Under the pieces are notes generated by a model. That model saw only the letters and a list, made by a program, of their open reading frames with translations. It was not told where the DNA came from and made no database searches. A DNA stretch of 64,000 bases from UBA6136 sp964386975 (GTDB lineage Bacteria; Pseudomonadota; Gammaproteobacteria; Methylococcales; Methylococcaceae): contig CAYLUS010000002.1 of NCBI GenBank assembly GCA_964386975.1, positions 1-64,000 of the forward strand. The letters are read 5' to 3'. The position numbers and the translations under genes were made by a program. Shown here piece by piece: positions 27,090 through 36,704 of this stretch (positions within the stretch are counted from its first letter, which is position 1; every line of letters begins with the position of its first letter).

Positions 27090-29174
27090 TTATTCGTCCT
27101 CAGCAACGGCCTTCATGCTCAACCGAACTCGACCCTGTCGGTCGATTTCCAGAACCTTGACGCGCACGATGTCGCCCTCGGCCAGACGATCGCTGACTTT
27201 CTCGACATGTTCATCAGAGATCTGCGAGATGTGGACCAAGCCATCCTTACCCGGAAGAACGGTAACGAAGGCGCCAAAGTCCATAAGTCTTGCGACCTTA
27301 CCCTCGTAAATCTTCCCAACTTCAACTTCAGCGGTGATCGCCTCGATACGCCGGCGCGCCTCATCGCCCGCCTCACGATCCACGGAGGCAACTTTCACAA
27401 GTCCGTCATCGGTGATATCGATGCTGGCACCGGTCTCTTCGGTGATGGCACGGATCGTCGCGCCCCCCTTGCCGATCACATCACGGATTTTGCTGGGATC
27501 AATGCTGAAACTAATGATCCGCGGGGCATAATCTGACATCTCCTTCCTTGGTTCAGGCAAGGCATCGGCCATCTTGCCAAGGATATGCAAGCGACCTTCT
27601 TTTGCCTGCTCAAGGGCCTTGCGCATGATTTCCGTGGTGATGCCATCAATCTTGATGTCCATCTGCAGGGCGGTAATCCCGTCGCGGCTGCCAGCCACCT
27701 TGAAATCCATGTCGCCGAGGTGATCCTCATCGCCCATGATGTCGGAAAGCACGGCAAACCGCTCATTCTCCTTGATCAGACCCATGGCGATACCGGCCAC
27801 AGGTGCGAGCGTCGGTACGCCGGCATCCATAAGTGCGAGGCTTGAGCCACAGACTGAAGCCATGGAACTGGAACCGTTGGACTCGGTGATCTCTGAGACC
27901 ACACGAACCACGTAGGGAAATTCTTCCTGATCGGGCATCACTGCCTGAACGCCACGCTTGGCAAGCCGCCCATGGCCTACTTCCCGCCGCTTGGGTGAAC
28001 CCATCATGCCGATCTCACCGACACAGTAGGGGGGGAAGTTGTAGTGGAACAGGAAAGTTTCCTTGTATTCCCCTTCAATGGCGTCAATCACCTGGGCATC
28101 ACGACCAGTGCCAAGCGTTGCAACGACCAGGGCCTGAGTTTCACCACGGGTAAAGAGGGCTGAACCATGGGTTCTAGGAAGCACGCCGGTGCGAATCGTA
28201 ATGGGCCGAACCGTAGACAAATCACGTCCGTCAATTCGCTTGGAGTGATCGAGAATGCGCGCCCTGACGGTGTCATATTCCATCTCCTCGATGACCCCTT
28301 TGACGGCCTTGGCAGAATACTGCGCATCGGCGGTCAGCGCCTCAACTGCCTTGGCTCTTGCCTGCTTGAGCGCAGTCTGACGAGCCAGCTTGTCGGCAAT
28401 CTGATAGGCCTCAAGCACGTCTGATCCAATTAGCCCGACGACTGCATTGGTGAGCGCTTCATCCTTGGCCGGCGCCTTCCAATCCCACGCAGGCTTGCCC
28501 GCTTCGCGCGCCAGCTCACGAATGGCCTGGATAGCCGTCTGCATTTGTTCATGGCCGAACATCACAGCACCCAGCATTTCGTCCTCAGACAACATGTCGG
28601 CTTCAGACTCAACCATCAATACGGCATTTTCGGTACCAGCAACCACGAGATCCAGCAGCGATTCATCCAACTGGCTGGCCGTCGGATTCAACACGTACTT
28701 TTCATCAATAAAGCCAACCCGTGCCGCACCAATCGGACCCTTGAAGGGCATTCCAGAGAGCGTCAGGGCAGCAGATGCGCCCAGAAGGGCGGCAATGTCA
28801 GGATCAATTTCCGGATTCAGCGACATCACTGTCGCCGTGACTTGAACGTCGTTATTGAAGCCTTCCGGGAAAAGCGGTCTGACAGGCCGATCGATGAGCC
28901 GCGCCGTCAGCGTCTCTTTTTCAGAGGGCCTACCCTCGCGCTTGAAGAAACCGCCCGGAATCTTTCCAGCAGAATACGCCTTCTCCTGGTAATCCACGCG
29001 CAATGGGAAGAAGTCGGTCTCGGGAGACGCTTCCCGCTTGCCCACCGCCGTAACGAGGACAACGGTACCGTCCATATCGACCATAACGGCCGCATCCGCC
29101 TGACGGGCGATCTCACCCGTTTCCATCGTGACGAGGTGCTCGCCGTACTTGAACTGTTTCCGGATTGGATTCAC
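27090..29174 (-). CDS. pnp: Polyribonucleotide nucleotidyltransferase (PNPase)
   Basis: Phosphorolytic 3'-5' exoribonuclease, trimeric, part of the RNA degradosome. The 694-residue product (711 in E. coli) contains two RNase PH-like domains (for example FFKREGRPSEKE and, in the second half, TRGETQALV and FLFHYNFPPYCVGE). A KH domain (IRDVIGKGGATIRAI) and a C-terminal S1 domain (GKIYEGKVARLMDFGAFV) follow. The start is a GTG at 29174, 24 bases after the rpsO stop, the usual rpsO-pnp order. It converges on epmB. Confidence 0.97.
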   Translation of the reverse strand: MNPIRKQFKYGEHLVTMETGEIARQADAAVMVDMDGTVVLVTAVGKREASPETDFFPLRVDYQEKAYSAGKIPGGFFKREGRPSEKETLTARLIDRPVRPLFPEGFNNDVQVTATVMSLNPEIDPDIAALLGASAALTLSGMPFKGPIGAARVGFIDEKYVLNPTASQLDESLLDLVVAGTENAVLMVESEADMLSEDEMLGAVMFGHEQMQTAIQAIRELAREAGKPAWDWKAPAKDEALTNAVVGLIGSDVLEAYQIADKLARQTALKQARAKAVEALTADAQYSAKAVKGVIEEMEYDTVRARILDHSKRIDGRDLSTVRPITIRTGVLPRTHGSALFTRGETQALVVATLGTGRDAQVIDAIEGEYKETFLFHYNFPPYCVGEIGMMGSPKRREVGHGRLAKRGVQAVMPDQEEFPYVVRVVSEITESNGSSSMASVCGSSLALMDAGVPTLAPVAGIAMGLIKENERFAVLSDIMGDEDHLGDMDFKVAGSRDGITALQMDIKIDGITTEIMRKALEQAKEGRLHILGKMADALPEPRKEMSDYAPRIISFSIDPSKIRDVIGKGGATIRAITEETGASIDITDDGLVKVASVDREAGDEARRRIEAITAEVEVGKIYEGKVARLMDFGAFVTVLPGKDGLVHISQISDEHVEKVSDRLAEGDIVRVKVLEIDRQGRVRLSMKAVAEDE

Positions 29175-29198
29175 GTGAAATACCTACAAGGGGTTGAA

Positions 29199-29468
29199 TT
29201 AGCGACGCAGGCCGAGTCTCTCGATCAAGGACTTGTAGCGTGCAACATCCTTGCCTTTCAGATAATCCAGCAACTTACGACGCTGGTTAACGAGTCGCAG
29301 AAGGCCACGACGGGAATGGTGGTCCTTCTTGTTTTCAACAAAGTGCGGCGTCAGGTGATTGATGCGAGCCGTCAGCAGCGCAACCTGCACTTCGGGGGAG
29401 CCGGTATCGTTGGCCCCAAGCTGATATTCCTTAACAACGGCGCTTTTATCTTCAGCGGTGTATGACAT
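29199..29468 (-). CDS. rpsO: 30S ribosomal protein S15
   Basis: Binds 16S rRNA early in small-subunit assembly. From the ATG at 29468 the product is 89 residues, exactly the usual S15 length, starting MSYTAEDKS and containing GSPEVQVALLTARINHLT and HHSRRGLL. An upstream in-frame extension exists but is not conserved. The 258-base gap to truB carries a candidate promoter and probably a leader; S15 represses its own translation in several bacteria, but no element is claimed here. Confidence 0.97.
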   Translation of the reverse strand: MSYTAEDKSAVVKEYQLGANDTGSPEVQVALLTARINHLTPHFVENKKDHHSRRGLLRLVNQRRKLLDYLKGKDVARYKSLIERLGLRR

Positions 29469-29653
29469 TTCTAACGTTCCATTCAAGTTATCGCAGCGTG
29501 GCTGCATTTCAAATTCGACTCTGAGAGTCACCAAGGGACCTTCTCGCCACCCCTGAAATCTCGCAGGCACCGTTGAATCCGGACCCCGGGCAACAAAGGC
29601 ACTGTATTGGCCTTTGCCACTCGAGATGAATTACGGCAATCGGTTAACACGCA

Positions 29654-29683
29654 ATTTTAACGCTCAAACGGGGTTCGAATCAA
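29654..29683 (-). promoter_or_regulatory. Candidate promoter for rpsO-pnp
   Basis: On the minus strand TTGATT (29678-29683) and TAAAAT (29654-29659) are separated by 18 bases, in the truB-rpsO gap. It would give a leader of roughly 180 bases before rpsO. Consensus match only. Confidence 0.4.
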
Positions 29684-29726
29684 ACCCATCGGCCGAACTC
29701 GCGTGAATTGTCCTTAAGGGGACCGC

Positions 29727-30641
29727 TCAATCCAGATTAAAAACCCGCCTCGGCGCCACCCGACCATCCGCAAGCGCTTCCCCCAGCCCCATGAAGCGCT
29801 GCGCTTCGTCATAAAGTCGCGTCCACCCCGTCACCGTCGGGTCGGTTAAATCGGCTGCCTGCCCCTGATTCAAACGCCTGGACTGATCGGCATCAAAATG
29901 TAACGAGGGCAAGTGCAACACCATGGCATCCATCGGCCTCAAGACTCCGAGCCGCTCAACCTCATCCATCGATTCACCCAACACCTCAAGCGATTGCGCT
30001 TGATCTAAGGTAAACGAACCGACCGCCGTTCGTCTGAGCTCCTCCACATAGCCGCCACATCCCAAAAGCCGCCCGAGATCAAGGGCAAGGGATCGGATGT
30101 AAGTGCCCTTGGAGCACTTGACATCAAGGGTCAGACTGTCCCGATCAAAGGTCAGGACCTCGATCGCGAAAATCTCTACCTCACGTGCTTTACGTTCGAT
30201 TTCAACGCCCTGCCGGGCCAGTTCGTAGAGCCTCTTGCCCTGATGCTTTAGTGCCGAGTACATTGGCGGTACTTGTTGGATACGGCCCTGGAAGCTTGCT
30301 AGAGCCCCGCAAATAAGGTCGACGTCAAGAAGCGGAACCTCCGCCCTTGAAATGACTTCGCCCTCGCGGTCGCAGGTATTTGTCTCGGCCCCGAGCCGAA
30401 TCAACACTTGATAACGCTTGTCAGAGTCGAGCAAATGGCTGCACAGCTTGGTGGCTTCACCAAAACAGATGGGCAAAAGCCCGCTGGCAATCGGATCAAG
30501 ACTTCCCGTGTGACCGGCCTTGCGGGCCGAAAAGAGCCGGCGGGCTTTTTGAAGCGCCGCATTGGAGGAACACCCCGAGGGCTTATCCAGCAAAAGAAGC
30601 CCGTTGACCGATCTCCAGGTACGGGGCCCTGTCTCAGCCAT
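29727..30641 (-). CDS. truB: tRNA pseudouridine(55) synthase
   Basis: Makes pseudouridine 55 in the T-loop of tRNAs. The 304-residue product (314 in E. coli) has LLLDKPSGCSSN, KAGHTGSLDPIASGLLP with the catalytic Asp in GSLDP, and KCSKGTYIRSLALDLG. The C-terminal RNA-binding part is present. Its start overlaps the rbfA stop region by one base, in the standard rimP-nusA-infB-rbfA-truB order. Confidence 0.97.
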   Translation of the reverse strand: MAETGPRTWRSVNGLLLLDKPSGCSSNAALQKARRLFSARKAGHTGSLDPIASGLLPICFGEATKLCSHLLDSDKRYQVLIRLGAETNTCDREGEVISRAEVPLLDVDLICGALASFQGRIQQVPPMYSALKHQGKRLYELARQGVEIERKAREVEIFAIEVLTFDRDSLTLDVKCSKGTYIRSLALDLGRLLGCGGYVEELRRTAVGSFTLDQAQSLEVLGESMDEVERLGVLRPMDAMVLHLPSLHFDADQSRRLNQGQAADLTDPTVTGWTRLYDEAQRFMGLGEALADGRVAPRRVFNLD

Positions 30642-31018
30642 CAGTGCTCTTCAACTTCGGCTGACGCGTCCCCCTCCCCCAGTTGCCGCAACAGTTGATC
30701 CATACGGACGCCACGCTCAATCGAGTCATCGAAGACAAATCGTAGTTCGGGCAAAACCCGCATCCGGATCAGCTTTCCCAGTGCGTGCCGGAATTCCGGC
30801 ACGCGCAAGTTTAGTCGCTTGACCGCCTGTTCTGTCGGAATCTTTGCGCCAAGAAAGGAAACATACAACTTGGCCACCGCCAGATCCCGAGACAGTTCGA
30901 CTTCGCTTAAAGTCACCATGCCCAACTCTGGATCTCGCACGTTGACTCGCAAGATTTCAGCCATTTCACGCTGGATCTGAGCACCTACCCGGTCACTGCG
31001 GTTGAACTCTCTGGGCAT
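30641..31018 (-). CDS. rbfA: Ribosome-binding factor A
   Basis: Late-stage 30S maturation and cold-shock factor. The 125-residue product (133 in E. coli) begins MPREFNRSDRVGAQIQREM and contains LSRDLAVAKLYVSFLG and RMRVLPELRFVFDDSIERG, both typical of the KH-like RbfA fold. Its ends touch infB and truB with one-base overlaps, indicating coupled translation. Confidence 0.96.
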   Translation of the reverse strand: MPREFNRSDRVGAQIQREMAEILRVNVRDPELGMVTLSEVELSRDLAVAKLYVSFLGAKIPTEQAVKRLNLRVPEFRHALGKLIRMRVLPELRFVFDDSIERGVRMDQLLRQLGEGDASAEVEEH

Positions 31019-33654
31019 CAGTGAGGGACCTGGACCTTCTCAAAGACTTCGATTTGATCGCCTACCTTGATTTCGTTGTAGTTCTTGACGCCCATACCGC
31101 ATTCCATGCCTGCCTTGACCTCTGCGACATCGTCTTTGAATCTGCGCAGTGAATCCAGTTGGCCCTCAAAGATGACCACATTGTCGCGAAGAACGCGTAT
31201 CGGCAGGTTTCTTTTGACAAACCCTTCAGTGACCATACACCCAGCGATCGCACCAAACTTTGGATGTCTGAATACGTCGCGAACCTCTGCGTTTCCGACA
31301 ATCTGTTCACGGAACTCGGGCTCCAGCATACCCTTGAGCGACTTTTTGATTTCATCAATCGCTTCATAAATGATGCTGTAGTAATGAAGGTCAATCCCAC
31401 GCTCCTCAATGAGTTTGCGAGCGCCGCCATCGGCTCGAACATTGAAACCAATGATGATGGCGTTCGAGGCCAGTGCAAGGTTGGCATCAGATTCACTGAT
31501 ACCGCCCACACCACCACCAATGATCTTCACCTTGACCTTATCGGTCGAAAGATCGGTCAAGGATCCACGCAATGCCTCAAGGCTTCCCTGCACATCGGCC
31601 TTGATGATGATATTGAGATCAACGCTTTCGCTGCTGCTCTCCATGCGGGCGAAGATATTGTCGAGCTTGAGCGCCTGCTGCTCTGCCAACTTGCTGGTCC
31701 TGAGCTTTTCCTCACGCTGCGTGGCGATCTCACGGGCCTTACGTTCGTCCGCGACCACGATAAATTCATCGCCGGCATTGGGCGCCCCTGAAAGACCCAA
31801 AATCTCCACAGGACAGGAAGGTCCTGCCTCCTTGAGGGGCTTGCCGTTTTCATTGAACATCGCCCGAACACGTCCGAACTCCATCCCGCAAAGCAAGAAG
31901 TCGCCCTTCTTGAGGGTCCCTTGCTGAACCAGAATGTCAGCAACCGGACCCCGGCCTTTCTCGAGTTTCGACTCAAGTACCACACCGGTTGCCGGAATGT
32001 CCGCTGCCGCCTTCAGTTCAAGGACCTCAGCCTGCAGCAAAATGGCATCCAGAAGTGCGTCAATGCCATGCCCCGTCTTGGCAGAAACCTCCACGAACTG
32101 GCAGTCCCCGCCCCACTCCTCCGGAATGACGTTGAAGTTGGTCAGTTCATGCTTCACCTTTTCGGGATCCGCTTCCGGCTTATCGATCTTGTTGACCGCG
32201 ACCACCATGGGGACGCCGGCGGCTCTGGAGTGATCGATGGCCTCACGAGTCTGCGGCATCACCCCATCATCTGCGGCAACCACCAGCACAACAATATCGG
32301 TCGCTTGGGCACCCCGAGCACGCATCGCCGTGAAGGCTGCATGTCCCGGTGTATCTAGGAAGGTAACCGTGCCATGACCGGTTTTCACCTGATAGGCACC
32401 AATGTGCTGGGTAATACCCCCAGCCTCACCTGCCGCTACCCGGCTCTTACGAATGTAGTCCAGCAACGAGGTCTTACCGTGGTCAACATGACCCATGATG
32501 GTGACTACCGGCGCCCTGTGGCTCTGTTCCGCCTGTGATGCCAGGCTCAGCGTGGCCTCAATCTCTGCCTCAAGCACATTCTCAACCTGCGGCACCGGGG
32601 TGTGCCCAAGTTCCTCCGTCACCAGAACAGCCGTGTCCTGATCGAGGATCTGATTGATGGTTGCCATCACACCCATTTTCATCAAGGTACGGATAACTTC
32701 GGTGGCCTTGATTGACATCCGTTGAGCCAGATCCGACACCGAAATATTTTCGGGGATGGCGACTTCGCGGACCACGGGACCCGTTGGCTTCTCAAAGCCA
32801 TGCCGTGACTCCGGCATGACCGCGGCTTTACCCGCCTTGAGCTTTTTCTTGGGCTTGGTCTTCCCTCGAAGCGAATCCATACCGAGCGTCTCCTCCTTGG
32901 AGCGCTCACGTTCTTTCTTACGGGAACCCCGACGGTCATCATCCGAGGCCTCGGGCCCACGCTCCTCGCGAACCGCCGGCGCGGCGGGGCGGGGACGATC
33001 TGCTGCCACTTCCGGCAAGGCTTCCGGCGTCAAGACTGGTGTCGCCAAAGCCTCTGGCGCAAGTGCCCGTTCAGGCATCTCATCCAGATCCTTTTTCTCC
33101 TGCGAGCGCCGCTGCTCTTCAGCAAGGCGCGATGCCTCCTGCTGGGCATGCTGTTCGGCGGCTATCCGATCCATTTCCTCACGGCGCAGGCGCTCGAGCT
33201 CCTCGGCACGACGGCGTTCCTCGTCCAAACGGGCGGCCTTTGAAGCCTCCATTTCCTGTTCGCGGCGCTGCTGATCTTCAAGCGCCTGCCGGGCCTGCTC
33301 GACTTCATGGCGCTGCTCGCTGACTTCGGGCAACTCACTGCGCTTTACATAGGTGCGTTTTTTGCGCACCTCGACGCTGATGGTTTTTGCCGCCTTGCCG
33401 GGCGCGGTCTTGCCCAGTTTCAACTCGCTGACCGTTCGTCTTTGCAAGGTGACCCGTTTCGGATTGGCAAGATCTTCGCCCTCGCCTTTGCCGTGACTTT
33501 GCCGCAGGAAGCTCAAAAAGGTCAGCTTCTCTGCATCGGTCAAACTTTCGTCGGGACCCTCTTTGGCCAGGCCTGCTTCGCTCAGCTGGGACAGAAGACG
33601 TTCCAGCGGAATTCCGACCACGTCGGCCAGTTGCCGTACCGTTAGATCACTCAT
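31018..33654 (-). CDS. infB: Translation initiation factor IF-2
   Basis: GTPase that brings initiator tRNA to the ribosome. The 878-residue product (890 in E. coli) has an N-terminal IF2_N domain (LTVRQLADVVGIPLERLL). A long charged coiled-coil linker rich in Glu, Arg and Ala follows (about 110-270), then a second IF2_N domain, and a G domain with GHVDHGKTS, DTPGHAAF and NKIDK. Domains C1 and C2 follow. It is embedded in the nusA-infB-rbfA operon. Confidence 0.97.
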   Translation of the reverse strand: MSDLTVRQLADVVGIPLERLLSQLSEAGLAKEGPDESLTDAEKLTFLSFLRQSHGKGEGEDLANPKRVTLQRRTVSELKLGKTAPGKAAKTISVEVRKKRTYVKRSELPEVSEQRHEVEQARQALEDQQRREQEMEASKAARLDEERRRAEELERLRREEMDRIAAEQHAQQEASRLAEEQRRSQEKKDLDEMPERALAPEALATPVLTPEALPEVAADRPRPAAPAVREERGPEASDDDRRGSRKKERERSKEETLGMDSLRGKTKPKKKLKAGKAAVMPESRHGFEKPTGPVVREVAIPENISVSDLAQRMSIKATEVIRTLMKMGVMATINQILDQDTAVLVTEELGHTPVPQVENVLEAEIEATLSLASQAEQSHRAPVVTIMGHVDHGKTSLLDYIRKSRVAAGEAGGITQHIGAYQVKTGHGTVTFLDTPGHAAFTAMRARGAQATDIVVLVVAADDGVMPQTREAIDHSRAAGVPMVVAVNKIDKPEADPEKVKHELTNFNVIPEEWGGDCQFVEVSAKTGHGIDALLDAILLQAEVLELKAAADIPATGVVLESKLEKGRGPVADILVQQGTLKKGDFLLCGMEFGRVRAMFNENGKPLKEAGPSCPVEILGLSGAPNAGDEFIVVADERKAREIATQREEKLRTSKLAEQQALKLDNIFARMESSSESVDLNIIIKADVQGSLEALRGSLTDLSTDKVKVKIIGGGVGGISESDANLALASNAIIIGFNVRADGGARKLIEERGIDLHYYSIIYEAIDEIKKSLKGMLEPEFREQIVGNAEVRDVFRHPKFGAIAGCMVTEGFVKRNLPIRVLRDNVVIFEGQLDSLRRFKDDVAEVKAGMECGMGVKNYNEIKVGDQIEVFEKVQVPH

Positions 33655-33682
33655 GACTTAACCTCCGCTCTTCCGTATTCGG

Positions 33683-35188
33683 TTAACTTTCCGCGAACCA
33701 AGGCCGACGGGCGGCCATGATCAGCTGTCCTGCACGCTGCTCGTCCATACCTTCGATCTCGAGCATTTCATCAATCGAAAGTTCGGCCAGATCTTCAACC
33801 GTTGTGACGCCTTTTCTGGCCAACTGCCGGGCGGTCTCCAGATCCATCCCTTCAAATTCGATCAGCTCCTGGGTGGGATCGCCCCCCTCAAGCTTTTCCT
33901 CCGATGCAATCGCCTTGATCAGCAGCGCATCTCGCGCCCGGTTGCGGAGCTCTTCAACCAGCGACTCATCAAATTCTTCAATTTCCAGCAGTTCCTTGGC
34001 GGGAACATAGGCAAGCTCCTCAACCGTCGAGAAACCCTCGCGCACCAGGATTTCCGAAACCGCCTCATCCACATCCAGCTGCTCAACAAACGAACGGATC
34101 AGGGTTTCTGCCTCCTTTTCGCTCTTTTCCTCTGCCTGTGTCTCGCTCATGACATTCAAAGTCCAGCCCGTCAGCTCCGACGCCAATCGCACGTTCTGAC
34201 CACCTCGACCGATAGCCATCGAAAGATTTTCATCGCTGACGGCAATGTCCATGGAGTGGTGGTCCTCATCGACCACAATGGAGACGATTTCCGCGGGTGA
34301 CATCGCGTTGACCACGAACTGGGCCTCGTTGTCATTCCACAAAATAATGTCGACTCTCTCCCCCGCCAGCTCATTGGACACAGCCTGAACCCGGGAGCCG
34401 CGCATGCCAACGCAGGCGCCCACTGGATCGAGTCGCGTATCATTACTGCGAACGGCGATCTTGGCCCTGACCCCCGGATCTCGAGCGGCGCCCACGATCT
34501 CAATGATGCCCTCGCCGACTTCAGGGACTTCCAACTTAAAGAGCGCCACGATCAGATCTGGCGAGGTTCGGGTGACAAACAATTGGGGTCCGCGTGTTTC
34601 CTGGCGGACCTCTTTCAAATAACCGCGCATGCGGTCGCCGGAGCGAACCGCTTCCCGGGGAATCATTTCCTCGCGGGGTATGAAGGCTTCGACGTTGTTT
34701 CCAAGGTCCAGATAGACATTGCCTCGCTCGATGCGCTTGATGATGCCGGTCACCAACTCGCCGATGCGGTCCTTATAGGCCTCGACCACTTTTCTTCGTT
34801 CAGCATCTCGCACGCGCTGAACGATCACCTGCTTGGCCGTTTGGGCCTCAATGCGGCCAAACCCGATCGAAGGCATCGCCTCCTTAACGAACGCACCGAC
34901 CTCCGCCTGACCAAATCGGGCCTTCGCGTTAGCCAAGGTCAACTGGGTTTCCGGATCGAAAGGCTCCTCTCCCGTCGCCTCTTCCGATTCCACCACCAGC
35001 CAGCGGCGGTAGGTCTCGTAATCCCCCGTCTTGCGATCGATCTCAACGCAGGCATCGATCCGATTGTCATGACTCTTAATGGTTGCCATACGCAGCGCAT
35101 CCTCAATCGCTGCAAACACGATCTCTTTCTCAATGTCCTTCTCATGAGAAAAAGCATCTACCACCAACAGAATCTCTTTATTGGCCAT
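33683..35188 (-). CDS. nusA: Transcription termination/antitermination factor NusA
   Basis: RNA polymerase-binding factor that promotes pausing, intrinsic termination and antitermination. The 501-residue product (495 in E. coli) has the NusA N-domain, an S1 domain (GIIKRIERGNVYLDLGNNVEAFIP), two KH domains (CVGMRGSRVQAV and AIGRGGQNVRLA) and two acidic C-terminal repeats (LEIEEFDESLVEELR and LEIEGMDEQRA). The second gene of the operon after rimP; tandem terminators in the rimP leader make autoregulation by NusA plausible. Confidence 0.97.
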   Translation of the reverse strand: MANKEILLVVDAFSHEKDIEKEIVFAAIEDALRMATIKSHDNRIDACVEIDRKTGDYETYRRWLVVESEEATGEEPFDPETQLTLANAKARFGQAEVGAFVKEAMPSIGFGRIEAQTAKQVIVQRVRDAERRKVVEAYKDRIGELVTGIIKRIERGNVYLDLGNNVEAFIPREEMIPREAVRSGDRMRGYLKEVRQETRGPQLFVTRTSPDLIVALFKLEVPEVGEGIIEIVGAARDPGVRAKIAVRSNDTRLDPVGACVGMRGSRVQAVSNELAGERVDIILWNDNEAQFVVNAMSPAEIVSIVVDEDHHSMDIAVSDENLSMAIGRGGQNVRLASELTGWTLNVMSETQAEEKSEKEAETLIRSFVEQLDVDEAVSEILVREGFSTVEELAYVPAKELLEIEEFDESLVEELRNRARDALLIKAIASEEKLEGGDPTQELIEFEGMDLETARQLARKGVTTVEDLAELSIDEMLEIEGMDEQRAGQLIMAARRPWFAES

Positions 35189-35206
35189 GGCGTCGTCCTT
35201 CCAAAT

Positions 35207-35659
35207 TTATTTGTCAAACTCAGGCGACAGGCGCGCCTTTTCTATCAAATCAAACGGGATCCGATGGCGGGCCTCATCGTCCACCAAGACAAGCTCATTC
35301 CCTTCGATCGCCTCGATTCTGGCCTTAAAGCGTCGGCGTCCCTCAATCGGAGAGATCAACTGAATTCTGACCATGGAGCCCATAAATCGGTCAAAGTGCT
35401 CCAGGGTGAACAATGGACGGTCCATGCCGGGCGATGAAATCTCAAGCTGGTAACGTCCGGGAATCGGATCCTCAACGTCCAGAAGTCCGCTCAGTTGATA
35501 GCTCACTTTTGAGCAGTTCTCGAGCGTGATGCCATCTGGATGATCGATGTAGATACGAAGCACGCGCTGATGGCCGTCAAATTCGACTCCAACCAGCTCA
35601 AAGCCAAGACCCACAACGGTTGGCTCCAGCAACTGCATCAAACTGTTTGACGGCTTCAC
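35207..35659 (-). CDS. rimP: Ribosome maturation factor RimP
   Basis: Needed for 30S subunit maturation. From the GTG at 35659 the product is 150 residues, the family length, and contains GFELVGVEF, LRIYIDHPDGITLENC and LDVEDPIPGRYQLEISSPG. The GTG is chosen because AAAGGGGAT lies just upstream (five-base spacing) and because longer upstream readings pass through the terminator hairpins. It heads the rimP-nusA-infB-rbfA-truB operon. Confidence 0.95.
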   Translation of the reverse strand: MKPSNSLMQLLEPTVVGLGFELVGVEFDGHQRVLRIYIDHPDGITLENCSKVSYQLSGLLDVEDPIPGRYQLEISSPGMDRPLFTLEHFDRFMGSMVRIQLISPIEGRRRFKARIEAIEGNELVLVDDEARHRIPFDLIEKARLSPEFDK

Positions 35660-35682
35660 CAGATCCCCTTTGTTACCTGCGG

Positions 35683-35708
35683 GAATAAAAAATGGGCCGG
35701 TAGGCCCA
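35683..35708 (-). terminator. Second tandem terminator in the rimP leader
   Basis: On the minus strand TGGGCC pairs with GGCCCA around a four-base loop, followed by TTTTTTATT. It lies only about 25 bases ahead of the rimP start, downstream of another terminator, so transcription of the operon must read through it. Confidence 0.8.
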
Positions 35709-35729
35709 CTTCTTTCGATCCCCATAATC

Positions 35730-35750
35730 AAAAAACGCCCCATTGGGGCG
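35730..35750 (-). terminator. First tandem terminator in the rimP leader
   Basis: On the minus strand CGCCCC pairs with GGGGCG around an AAT loop and is followed directly by TTTTTT. Together with the hairpin at 35683-35708 it makes a double intrinsic terminator in front of rimP. Confidence 0.8.
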
Positions 35751-35922
35751 ATCGGGCGAGATCGGATGGAAGTCATCCCCTCCAGAATCTCTTCACAGCT
35801 AGGCAATGTAGCAGAAGTCAGGCCTTCTGTCGAATGTAGTTACACGCACATAAGAAATGACGGAATACACTGAGTCCCGTTAATATGCGGTATTACTCAC
35901 TTCTAATGGACCCAAAATCAAG

Positions 35923-36282
35923 ATGACGATGACCCCGCTTGATCTCGTAGCTTCTGCCAAAAAGAACATCAAAGAAATACAGGCCCAGGATGCCTTGCAA
36001 CTGATCGGACAGGAATTGGTTTTGGATGTTCGAGAGCCTCAGGAATACGCAGCAGGAAGGCTCCCCGGGGCCATCAATATTCCTCGCGGAGTCCTGGAAT
36101 TCCAAATCGGTAACCACCCGCAACTGGGAACTGCCCAAAATAAGCCGATACTGGTTTACTGTCTCTCCGGTGGGCGTTCAGCACTCGCGGTCGAGGCTCT
36201 TCAAAAGCTGGGCTTCAATGGGGCCGTCAGCCTTGCGGGGGGGTTTAAGTCCTGGGTGGATGCTGGACATCCCACCGAATAA
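35923..36282 (+). CDS. Rhodanese-like domain protein
   Basis: Single-domain sulfurtransferase-like protein of 119 residues. It has LVLDVREPQEYAAGRLPGAINIP and the active-site loop YCLSGGRSA with the persulfide-forming Cys80. Ends with the typical GGFKSW. No signal peptide, so cytoplasmic. It is 8 bases upstream of hslR and probably cotranscribed. Its physiological sulfur donor and acceptor cannot be told from sequence. Confidence 0.9.
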   Translation: MTMTPLDLVASAKKNIKEIQAQDALQLIGQELVLDVREPQEYAAGRLPGAINIPRGVLEFQIGNHPQLGTAQNKPILVYCLSGGRSALAVEALQKLGFNGAVSLAGGFKSWVDAGHPTE

Positions 36283-36290
36283 CGAACTGC

Positions 36291-36704
36291 ATGGCCGATT
36301 CGGAGAAAACACCAGAAACCCAGCGACTGGATAAGTGGCTTTGGGCTGTCCGTTTTTTTAAAACCCGCCAACTCGCTGTAGAGGCCATCAATGGCGGCAA
36401 GGTTCATGTAAACGATTGCCGGGCCAAGCCCGGCAAAGAAATTGCGCCTGGATTCCGCATATCCATCACCAAAGAGCCCTACCGCTGGGATATCAAGGTG
36501 GTGAAGCTGCAAAAGCAGAGAAGACCTGCAGACGAGGCGCAGCTCTGCTTCGAGGAGAGCGAAGAGAGTCTAACCCGCCGACTGGCAGAGATCGAACAAC
36601 GCCGCGAACAACGGGAACTCGGACTTCGTAGCGAAGATGCGCGCCCGAACAAACGAGAGCGGCGCCTCATCCACCGGTTTAAGCGCGCGACCAGCGATAG
36701 CTGA
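36291..36704 (+). CDS. hslR: Heat shock protein 15 (ribosome-associated, S4 domain)
   Basis: Hsp15 binds 50S subunits carrying stalled peptidyl-tRNA. The 137-residue product (133 in E. coli) has an S4 RNA-binding domain (RLDKWLWAVRFFKTRQLAVEAI, GGKVHVND) and a basic C-terminal tail ending NKRERRLIHRFKR. Good match in length and layout. It follows the rhodanese gene closely. Confidence 0.93.
   Translation: MADSEKTPETQRLDKWLWAVRFFKTRQLAVEAINGGKVHVNDCRAKPGKEIAPGFRISITKEPYRWDIKVVKLQKQRRPADEAQLCFEESEESLTRRLAEIEQRREQRELGLRSEDARPNKRERRLIHRFKRATSDS

Noticed and set aside
28545..29465. 306-codon open frame on the plus strand opposite pnp and rpsO
   Set aside because: Both genes on the minus strand are certain; the antisense frame has no family features and follows their codon pattern.
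29668..29692. GGTTCGAATC resembling a tRNA T-loop in the truB-rpsO gap
   Set aside because: Flanking bases do not form a T-stem and no acceptor or anticodon arm is present; chance match, probably part of the rpsO promoter region.
34583..35437. 284-codon open frame opposite nusA/rimP
   Set aside because: Shadow of nusA and rimP; no ribosome site, no recognisable domain.
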